From the IMG/VR virus record IMGVR_UViG_3300044701_001371, positions 1 to 49,042 of that record: a DNA stretch of 49,042 nucleotides; one strand, written 5' to 3'. The stretch's first letter is position 1. Each line of letters starts with the position of its first letter. The position numbers and the translations under genes were made by a program. This DNA comes from a virus. Below are positions 43,005 to 49,042 of this stretch, piece by piece. The notes under the pieces are model-generated. The model saw only the letters and a program-made list of their open reading frames with translations. It made no database searches and was not told the origin of the DNA.

Positions 43005-44303
43005 ATGAGAAAAACTAAATTACCATCTGCATTAGTTTATGGGTGGGATAAGTTTGGTGAATTCTCCATCCCATCTACACTATCAGAACACGAAGGACTT
43101 GTAGAAGATGTAGTGATTTTCTCTTGCGAAGACCATTTTAATTTTTATGTTGATTTTTCAAAATATCAGCCAGATGTAATTATTACATTTGGTGATAAAA
43201 ATCAATATGAATCTATTTTAGAAGCTTCTGATGAAAACCTTGTAAATACAAAGTGGACTCACATTGATGAAATTTTAAGTGATGAGGAGCTTGCAAATAA
43301 AGTAGATGAATTGTCTACCTATTGGAGTTGTGGTTCAAATCAAAATGTTTTTGGTTCTAAAGACCTACCATTCTTTTCAGCATTTACCGGAACTTACAAA
43401 ACCGGTGATAGAATTTTCAGAACCTATAATGGTCTAAAAAATCAAACTTATAAAAATTGGGAATGGGTTGTTATTGATGACTCGCCTGAAGATGATTTTG
43501 ATACTTGGAATAAACTACAAGAAATCGCATCCCGAGACCATAGAGTAAAAATTCATAGAATTACACCAAATACGGGCGGTAATGTTGGTGAGGTTAAACA
43601 CCGAGCTGCTATGTTATGTAATGGTGATTGGTTATTGGAGTATGACCATGATGATGTGATTGCATCAACATACTTTGAAGAGTGTGTCAAAGCATCAAAG
43701 CAATATCCTGATGCTGGATTTATTTTTACCGGATGTGCTGAACTTTACGAAGATGGTAAACACAAACAATATGGTCCAATTGACCCAACGGGTTATGGTA
43801 GATATGGTTTTAATAACTACACTTGGGCTTATTCGTGGCACGAATGGGTGGAAATTGATGGTAAAAAATATATTGGAGGATTTGCTCCAAGTATAAATCC
43901 AAAAACTATTAGATATAATATGGGTATGCCAAATCACGCACGAATGTGGCATAGAGATGTGTATCATAAAGTCAGAGGTCACAATAGATATATTTCCGTA
44001 GCAGATGATTTTGAACTGATTGTAAAAACATTCCTAACAACACGAATGTTAAAAATTGATAAAATCCTATATATGCAATGGAATAATTATTCAAGCACTG
44101 TTGATATGAACTTAACTGATATTAATAGAAGAGCACGAATAATTAGAAATTACTATGATAAAGCTATTCACGAGCGAATCCTTGAACTTGGAAAAGAAGA
44201 TTGGGATTGGGATGAAGAAACTCAAAAATGCCATCACGCTTGGTGGATAGATAGAAGTAGATATTTTGAAAAAGAACAAGTTTTAAATTACACGATAAAA
44301 TAA
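43005..44303 (+). CDS. GT-A (GT2-like) glycosyltransferase
   Basis: A 432-aa protein. The first ~120 residues are an unrecognised domain (ALVYGWDKFGEFSIPSTL...). The GT-A domain begins near FFSAFTGTYKTGDRIFRTYN, with NWEWVVIDDSPEDDF (~157-171) as the nucleotide-binding part and LLEYDHDDVI with D214-H-D216-D217 as the metal-binding DxD-type motif. RDVYHKVRGHNRYISVADDFELIVK (~320-345) is a typical acceptor-side region. It sits 3 bases after the oxygenase and 8 before the GT/hydroxylase fusion, in one operon. Likely acceptors are Thr (GPT) or hydroxylysine in the collagen fibres; the sugar donor cannot be told. Confidence 0.9.
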   Translation: MRKTKLPSALVYGWDKFGEFSIPSTLSEHEGLVEDVVIFSCEDHFNFYVDFSKYQPDVIITFGDKNQYESILEASDENLVNTKWTHIDEILSDEELANKVDELSTYWSCGSNQNVFGSKDLPFFSAFTGTYKTGDRIFRTYNGLKNQTYKNWEWVVIDDSPEDDFDTWNKLQEIASRDHRVKIHRITPNTGGNVGEVKHRAAMLCNGDWLLEYDHDDVIASTYFEECVKASKQYPDAGFIFTGCAELYEDGKHKQYGPIDPTGYGRYGFNNYTWAYSWHEWVEIDGKKYIGGFAPSINPKTIRYNMGMPNHARMWHRDVYHKVRGHNRYISVADDFELIVKTFLTTRMLKIDKILYMQWNNYSSTVDMNLTDINRRARIIRNYYDKAIHERILELGKEDWDWDEETQKCHHAWWIDRSRYFEKEQVLNYTIK

Positions 44304-44311
44304 GGAACAAT

Positions 44312-46024
44312 ATGAAAGTTTTGTTTGTAGTTGGATATCAGAAAACCCCATTTAATCCTTTTGTTTGGATTAAAGAAGGAATTGGTGGTTCTGAATACGC
44401 TGTTATAAAATTAGCTCATCAAATGTCAAAGCAGGGTGATGAGGTTGTTGTCACAGGTCAAGTTGTTCCGTGTGAAGTTGAGGGTATTAAGTATATACCA
44501 TATGAATCCCTTGGAACAAATCAACATTATGATGTTGTAATTGCTACAAATTATATTCACTATATTAATGAACTTGACTCACGAGAAATAACTTTTGACA
44601 AATCTTATTTTTGGATTCATAATAATGAATATTACGCATATTGGAATGGTCAAATATTAGAGGATTTTGGAAAAGAACATTTACAAAATTCAAGGATGAC
44701 TAATGTGATTGCAGTATCGGATTACTCCGCAAAAATACTTGAAGAAAAGTATACTGAAATGGTGGGAAAGGTCAGAGTTATTCCAAACGCTATTGACCCA
44801 ACTGACTGGAATGGTATCCGATTTGATAACAAACGAAAAAACAAATTTGTATATACATCCGCTGCTGATAGAGGTTTAAAAAACCTACTTGAAATCTGGC
44901 CGCAGATTCGTGACGCCAGACCCGAAGCGACTCTTTGGGTAGCAAGTCCACCATACGCATTAGATTGGTATGAAGACTATAAGGGATTCTATGATGGTGT
45001 TCATTTTGTGGATAATCTACCACCAAGAGAATTATATGAGTTGATTGCTTCATCGGAGTATTGGGTATATCCATCACAATACGATGAAACCTATTGTATT
45101 ACAGCATTGGAAATGATGATGGGTGAGGTTTCAATCATAACAACCGATACCGGAAATTTAGCAAGTATCATTCCAGCGCGAGGTGCTGTGGTATCTTCTG
45201 AAAGTGATGTTGAAACTTTAAAAAAACAAATTTTAGAAAAACTTGAATTTGTAGAATCGGATGCTGCTTTTAGAAAGTTTTCAAAAGAAAATGCTAAATC
45301 TTTTGTTCTAAAACAAACTTGGGAAAATGTAGAAAAAATTTGGAGAAATCTTATGAACGAAACACAACCCAACCGACAAGAACAAACTGATATGTTAGCT
45401 TTACATCCTGAATTATATTCTTACAAATATGACAAAATTGGATGGTTGGAACGATTTGTAACCTATGATGCGAGAATTAGAGAATGGGATTTGATTTCAG
45501 ATGAACAATTTGATGGATGTTTTACATTTCCATTATTTACTGAAGAATTTTGTAAGATGATTCGTGAAGAGGCAGAACATTCAAAAAAATGGACTTACAA
45601 AAGACACGAATATTATCCAACCACGGATATGCTATTATCTGAATTGGGATTGAATGAAATTTACTATGAAGTTCTCCAAACCTATGTAATGCAATTTATG
45701 ATTCACAAATTTGGTTTAGAAGGTAGGGGATGGGATTCTTTAAATTCTGAAAACTTTTTAGCAAGATACACACCAGACACTCAAGGTCATCTTTCAATAC
45801 ACCACGACTCTTCTGATTTAACTTGTTTAGTCCAACTATCAGACCTTGATGAATATGAAGGTGGTGGAACTTGGTTTTGGAGACAAAAAAAATTAATAAA
45901 AGGTGGAATCGGATATTGTACGGTACATCCTGGAAATATAACTCACAAGCACGGAGCAAGACCTGTAAGTAAGGGAAGTCGTTATATTATTGTATCGTTT
46001 ATGAAAAATTTGGAAAGATATTAA
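44312..46024 (+). CDS. GT-B (GT4-like) glycosyltransferase fused to a lysyl-hydroxylase (PLOD)-like 2OG-Fe(II) oxygenase
   Basis: A 570-aa bifunctional enzyme candidate. N-terminal part (~1-345): GT-B fold of the GT4 type, with VIPNAIDPTDW in the linker, a VYTSAADRGLKNLLEIWPQI phosphate-binding region and the E-x7-E motif DETYCITALE (E259, E267). C-terminal part (~365-570): dioxygenase with LARYTPDTQGHLSIHHDSS (H497-H498-D499), EYEGGGTWFW, HPGNITHKHG (H547) and KGSRYIIVSF (R557). The order HHD-S ... EGGG ... HPGxxTHxH ... GxRYIxVSF is that of animal procollagen lysyl hydroxylases, including the ten-residue H-to-R spacing. Human PLOD3 and mimivirus L230 also join lysyl hydroxylase to glycosyltransferase. 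Lys at Y in GPK/GDK triplets of both fibres is the obvious substrate. Activity is inference. Confidence 0.87.
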   Translation: MKVLFVVGYQKTPFNPFVWIKEGIGGSEYAVIKLAHQMSKQGDEVVVTGQVVPCEVEGIKYIPYESLGTNQHYDVVIATNYIHYINELDSREITFDKSYFWIHNNEYYAYWNGQILEDFGKEHLQNSRMTNVIAVSDYSAKILEEKYTEMVGKVRVIPNAIDPTDWNGIRFDNKRKNKFVYTSAADRGLKNLLEIWPQIRDARPEATLWVASPPYALDWYEDYKGFYDGVHFVDNLPPRELYELIASSEYWVYPSQYDETYCITALEMMMGEVSIITTDTGNLASIIPARGAVVSSESDVETLKKQILEKLEFVESDAAFRKFSKENAKSFVLKQTWENVEKIWRNLMNETQPNRQEQTDMLALHPELYSYKYDKIGWLERFVTYDARIREWDLISDEQFDGCFTFPLFTEEFCKMIREEAEHSKKWTYKRHEYYPTTDMLLSELGLNEIYYEVLQTYVMQFMIHKFGLEGRGWDSLNSENFLARYTPDTQGHLSIHHDSSDLTCLVQLSDLDEYEGGGTWFWRQKKLIKGGIGYCTVHPGNITHKHGARPVSKGSRYIIVSFMKNLERY

Positions 46025-46030
46025 CCATAC

Positions 46031-46038
46031 TATTTATA
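46031..46038 (+). promoter_or_regulatory. TATTTATA box, putative late promoter for neck/tail operon
   Basis: 25 bases before the gp13-like ATG; AAAGGAGAG provides an excellent ribosome binding site between them. Confidence 0.58.
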
Positions 46039-46063
46039 TATTGAGGTATAAAAAGGAGAGTTA

Positions 46064-47260
46064 ATGGCAATTCAAATTCCAATATGGCCAGGTAGTAGTT
46101 CATTTTCTTCAATATCTGCGTCTTTTTACACAGATTCATCCACAACTAAACCAACACCATTTGGTTTTTTTGATAGTGATTCTACGTTTAAGTCAGATGC
46201 TGATAATGTAGCCAATTGGTGCGCAAACCGATTGGGTTATCCCATTGTTGATATTGAATTACAAGATATAAACTTTTTTGCTTGTTTTGAAGAAGCCGCT
46301 AACGAATATTCTTCACAAATCAATCAGTATAGAGCAAAAGAAAATCTTTTGTCTCTTCAAGGTTCAAGTTTAAACAACACACTTGCTAGTAAGCAACTAA
46401 ATAGTAATATGCAGGGTGTAGTAAATCTTGCGAAAGATTACGGAACCGAAGCAAAAAGTGGTGGTAGATTAACACACTATACCGGTTCATTCACTATGGT
46501 AGAGGGTCAACAAATCTACAATCTAAATGATAGTAGTGTTGTATCACTTGAATCAGGTTCAGTTACAAATGGACTTACCATTCGTAAAGTATTCCACGAA
46601 GCACCGCCTGCGATTGTAAGATACTTTGACCCATTCGTTGGAACAGGTATGGGTTCTCAACAAATGATGGATACTTTTGGGTGGGGTAACTATTCACCGG
46701 GTGTATCATTTTTAATGCAACCAATGTATGATGACTTACTTCGTTTACAAGCAATTGAGTTTAACGACCAAATTCGTAAATCTCAATATTCATTTCAATT
46801 AGTTAATAATCGTATTAAAATATTCCCACTTCCGGTTTCAGGTGATGGTGGTGTAAAAATATACTTTGAATATACATTAGATACTGAAGCAAATAATCCA
46901 ATTATAGCATCAAATGTGGTTAGTGATTTTTCTAATGCTCCGTTTGAAAGATTAACATATACTTCAATCAATTCAGCTGGTAGACAATGGATTACCAAGT
47001 ATACTCTTGCATTAGCTAAAGAAGTTCTTGGTGCGGTAAGAGCAAAGTTCTCCGCTATTCCAATTCCGGGAGCAGACATCACATTGGATGGTGGTGACCT
47101 TCGTAACGAAGCTGCTGCAGAAAAAGAAGCACTCCTAACTCAATTAAAAGAAATGTTAGAAGCTACATCTAAAAAAGCATTGATGGAAGCCAAACGAGAT
47201 GAGGCTGAATTCCTTGAGTCTACACTTGCAAGAATTCCAAGACCAATTTATATAGGATAA
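46064..47260 (+). CDS. 13: Neck protein (gp13-like)
   Basis: A 398-aa head-completion/neck protein (T4 gp13 is 309). Family signature near the start: FGFFDSDSTFKSDADNVANWCANRLGYP, VDIELQDINFFACFEEAANEY and YRAKENLLSLQG (~37-110). A central insertion (YTGSFTMVEGQQIYNLNDSS) is typical of the longer marine versions. The C-terminal part (~315-398) is helical, with AKEVLGAVRAKFSAIPIPGAD and EKEALLTQLKEMLEA. It is followed four bases later by the gp14-like gene, in the T4 order 13-14-15-18. Confidence 0.88.
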   Translation: MAIQIPIWPGSSSFSSISASFYTDSSTTKPTPFGFFDSDSTFKSDADNVANWCANRLGYPIVDIELQDINFFACFEEAANEYSSQINQYRAKENLLSLQGSSLNNTLASKQLNSNMQGVVNLAKDYGTEAKSGGRLTHYTGSFTMVEGQQIYNLNDSSVVSLESGSVTNGLTIRKVFHEAPPAIVRYFDPFVGTGMGSQQMMDTFGWGNYSPGVSFLMQPMYDDLLRLQAIEFNDQIRKSQYSFQLVNNRIKIFPLPVSGDGGVKIYFEYTLDTEANNPIIASNVVSDFSNAPFERLTYTSINSAGRQWITKYTLALAKEVLGAVRAKFSAIPIPGADITLDGGDLRNEAAAEKEALLTQLKEMLEATSKKALMEAKRDEAEFLESTLARIPRPIYIG

Positions 47261-47264
47261 TCCA

Positions 47265-47795
47265 ATGGCGTTATTTGGTGGTCAGAGAGATATGTCTTTG
47301 TTTAGAACATTAAACAAGGAACTTATCAATGATATTATTGATACTGAAGTTTATTTTTTTAAATTCGCTATAAGTGAAACAAAAAACAATTTATACGGAG
47401 AAAGTAAAAATAAACAATATTACAATCCTGTAAAAATTCCGTGTCTAATAGAGTACAATACCCTTGAACAAATTTCAGATGAGTTTGGTCAGTATTATTC
47501 AAGAAATGTTGAATTTAGATTTCTTCGTGATACTTTAAAAGATGACAAAGATATACATCCGGATGTGGGTGATATTGTTGAATGGAATCACGAATATTTC
47601 CAAATTGATTCGGTAGCAGAATCTCAATTATTTGCAGGTAAGAATCCAGATACTTGGGATGGTGGTGAAAGTCAAGGTTATTCAATATCATTTATATGTG
47701 CTGCACATATGACACGACAATCTACTATTAATTTAGTTGATAACCGATTTGGTAATTCTAATAACACAACTAATACAATACCGGTGGGAATTTAA
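47265..47795 (+). CDS. 14: Neck protein (gp14-like)
   Basis: A 176-aa partner of gp13 in joining tails to filled heads; shorter than T4 gp14 (256). The signature segment is LYGESKNKQYYNPVKIPCL, then YYSRNVEFRFLRDTLKDDKD with HPDVGDIVEWNHEYFQID (~103-120), a beta-rich connector-type domain. The stop codon overlaps the next ATG by one base (TAATG), so gp14 and gp15-like proteins are coupled. Confidence 0.85.
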   Translation: MALFGGQRDMSLFRTLNKELINDIIDTEVYFFKFAISETKNNLYGESKNKQYYNPVKIPCLIEYNTLEQISDEFGQYYSRNVEFRFLRDTLKDDKDIHPDVGDIVEWNHEYFQIDSVAESQLFAGKNPDTWDGGESQGYSISFICAAHMTRQSTINLVDNRFGNSNNTTNTIPVGI

Positions 47796-48598
47796 TGGCA
47801 AATCGTTATAGAGTAGTTGACCCTAATAAGCCGGACTTGAGACAAACACAAAGTTCTACTCAAGATGACCCTGTATTAAACAAAGCGAACCAGGTTCGTA
47901 GAGATACTGATAATGTTAAAAACATTTCAATTGGATTATACGATATTGACCTTGCGTTTAAAGATTTTTTGGAAAGAGATGTAAAGCCAATGGTCAATGA
48001 AAATGGCCAGTTAGTTCAAGTTCCGGTGATGTATGCAAATCCAGAGAAGTGGAAATCTGCCCAACAAGACCTTTTTATGAGGGATGATAATGGAATGATT
48101 TTAACACCTGTGATTGTATTTAAAAGAAATTCTATGTCTCCAAATACGGATATGGCAAAACTAAAAGTTATAAATGCTGAAGATGCTAATCAGATGTTTG
48201 AAAGAACATATACAAGGGACAATAGATACGACCAATTTTCAATATTGACAGGTCAAAAACCTTCTAAAGAATACTATGCTGTTGAAAAGCCGGATTATGT
48301 AAACGTGGAATATTCTACCATTGTTTGGTGTGATTACCAAGAGCAAGTAAATAAAATTGTAGAACAAATTGTATTTTTCCAAGGTCGTTCTTTTGGTGAT
48401 AGATATAAATTTGTAGTAAAGTCAGATTCTTATCAATTTGAAACTATTGCAGATTTAGGTCAAGATAGAATAACCAAAGCCGAAATTACTCTACAAGTAA
48501 AAGCATACCTATTGCCAGAATTCGCTGGAATTAAAAACAATACCAGAAAAACATTTTCAGTTGGTAAAATTATATGGAATGAAAGTTACGACCTGTAA
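47795..48598 (+). CDS. 15: Proximal tail sheath stabiliser / tail completion protein (gp15-like)
   Basis: A 267-aa protein, almost the length of T4 gp15 (272), which caps the tail and binds the neck. Recognisable parts: LFMRDDNGMILTPVIVFKRN (~93-112), STIVWCDYQEQVNKIVEQI (~174-192, a gp15 hallmark position) and FQGRSFGDRYKFVVKSDSY (~195-213). It lies directly after gp14 and before the sheath gene. A gp3-like protein is the alternative, less likely by length and order. Confidence 0.8.
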   Translation: MANRYRVVDPNKPDLRQTQSSTQDDPVLNKANQVRRDTDNVKNISIGLYDIDLAFKDFLERDVKPMVNENGQLVQVPVMYANPEKWKSAQQDLFMRDDNGMILTPVIVFKRNSMSPNTDMAKLKVINAEDANQMFERTYTRDNRYDQFSILTGQKPSKEYYAVEKPDYVNVEYSTIVWCDYQEQVNKIVEQIVFFQGRSFGDRYKFVVKSDSYQFETIADLGQDRITKAEITLQVKAYLLPEFAGIKNNTRKTFSVGKIIWNESYDL

Positions 48599-48603
48599 TT
48601 CTA

Positions 48604-48611
48604 TATTTATA
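48604..48611 (+). promoter_or_regulatory. TATTTATA box, putative late promoter
   Basis: 21 bases before the ATG at 48633, in the 34-base gap after the gp15-like gene. Confidence 0.52.
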
Positions 48612-48632
48612 CTATATTAAAGAGATTTTATT

Positions 48633-48911
48633 ATGGAAAAAACAGTTATATCACTTACCGAAGAAGAAGTAACAAAGATAAATGTGTTACAATCGGGTAT
48701 CTTACAATCACTTGCTAGATTAGGCGAAATTGAAATAGAGAAGCTTGAACTTGAGAGTGTTTATAAGTCTTTGAACGAAGAAACCGACCAACTCATAAGT
48801 CGTTACAACACTTTAAAAGAAAATGAAGGAAAACTCGCACAAGAATTAAAACAAAAGTATGGCGAGGGTGGGGTAGATTTAGAAAACAATACTTTCGTTC
48901 CTAAACAATAA
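48633..48911 (+). CDS. Small coiled-coil protein of the tail region
   Basis: A 92-aa highly charged protein. Residues ~8-75 form one long helix with coiled-coil character (LARLGEIEIEKLELESVYKS, then NEETDQLISRYNTLKENEGK), ending YGEGGVDLENNTFVP. Similar small coiled-coil proteins lie near tail genes of other T4-like environmental phages, but I do not know a function. It may be a structural chaperone or sheath-associated protein. It has its own upstream box. Confidence 0.68.
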   Translation: MEKTVISLTEEEVTKINVLQSGILQSLARLGEIEIEKLELESVYKSLNEETDQLISRYNTLKENEGKLAQELKQKYGEGGVDLENNTFVPKQ

Positions 48912-48937
48912 TTATTGTGTTTCCCTAATTTTCTTGG

Positions 48938-48945
48938 TATTTATT
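48938..48945 (+). promoter_or_regulatory. TATTTATT box, putative late promoter of the sheath gene
   Basis: 41 bases before the ATG at 48987; TTAGGAGAAAAATAATG gives a strong ribosome binding site. Confidence 0.55.
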
Positions 48946-48986
48946 AGTAAGGAAAATTCCAAAAATAGAACATTAGGAGAAAAATA

Positions 48987-49042
48987 ATGGCTGAAAGAAT
49001 TGTTAGTCCAGGTGTCTTCACAAGAGAAAAAGACCTCTCATT
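48987..49042 (+). CDS. 18: Tail sheath protein (gp18-like), N-terminal fragment cut by window end
   Basis: Only 18 complete codons are visible: MAERIVSPGVFTREKDLS. The SPGV(F/Y)xxExD start is the usual N-terminus of T4-like contractile tail sheath proteins, which bind the tube and baseplate there. Position after gp13-gp14-gp15 agrees. The rest lies beyond the window. Confidence 0.85.
   Translation, partial: MAERIVSPGVFTREKDLS

Overview
The window is an AT-rich stretch of the late (virion) region of a T4-like myovirus. Every convincing gene lies on the + strand and is packed head to tail. The gene order is the classic T4-like one: gp46-type recombination subunit, terminase large subunit, portal, prohead core genes, prohead protease, scaffold, major capsid protein, then fibre genes, then neck proteins gp13/gp14, gp15-type tail stabiliser and the first codons of the tail sheath (gp18). 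PhoH, a bS21-like ribosomal protein, 2OG-Fe(II) oxygenases and SSSAQ-repeat fibres recall marine myoviruses. The host cannot be fixed from the sequence; Shine-Dalgarno-like sites are common.

Layout. 1-7668: end of gp46, a large structural protein, a multidomain nucleotidyltransferase / HELTH / KTDG protein and a Cys-rich small protein. 7698-11249: a modular 847-aa protein punctuated by ESVNE motifs, a basic histone-like small protein, and an overlapping spanin-like pair. 11260-22674: packaging and head morphogenesis (terminase, portal, core proteins, protease, two more ESVNE modular proteins, bS21-like protein, acidic scaffold, capsid), closed by a strong terminator with a TTCG loop. 22788-33628: PhoH, then a set of related fibre/adhesin genes, interrupted by a 55-codon gene, a terminator and a leader that can fold into a three-way junction. 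33649-46024: two giant collagen-like fibre genes, each with an N-terminal Hint-like domain, followed by a 2OG-Fe(II) oxygenase, a GT-A glycosyltransferase and a GT-B glycosyltransferase fused to a lysyl-hydroxylase (PLOD)-like domain. 46064-49042: neck and tail genes.

The most striking system is the collagen cassette. The phage seems to carry both collagen-like fibres and the enzymes to hydroxylate and glycosylate them, a combination known from animals (PLOD) and mimivirus (L230). The two fibres have N-terminal Hint-like domains ending in the His-Asn typical of self-cleaving Hint/intein domains, which suggests removable N-terminal propeptides. A second theme is internal-head polyproteins: (E)SVNE motifs fit the (I/L/V)-X-E consensus of T4-type prohead proteases, sit between small domains, and recur in the genes flanking the protease. 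A third is a recurring TATTTATA/T or TACTTATT box 3-90 bases (mostly 14-55) upstream of many genes. It is probably the phage's late promoter, but it reads as the reverse complement of the T4 late promoter TATAAATA.

No tRNA, IS element or CRISPR array was seen, and no gene-free stretch exceeds 300 bases.
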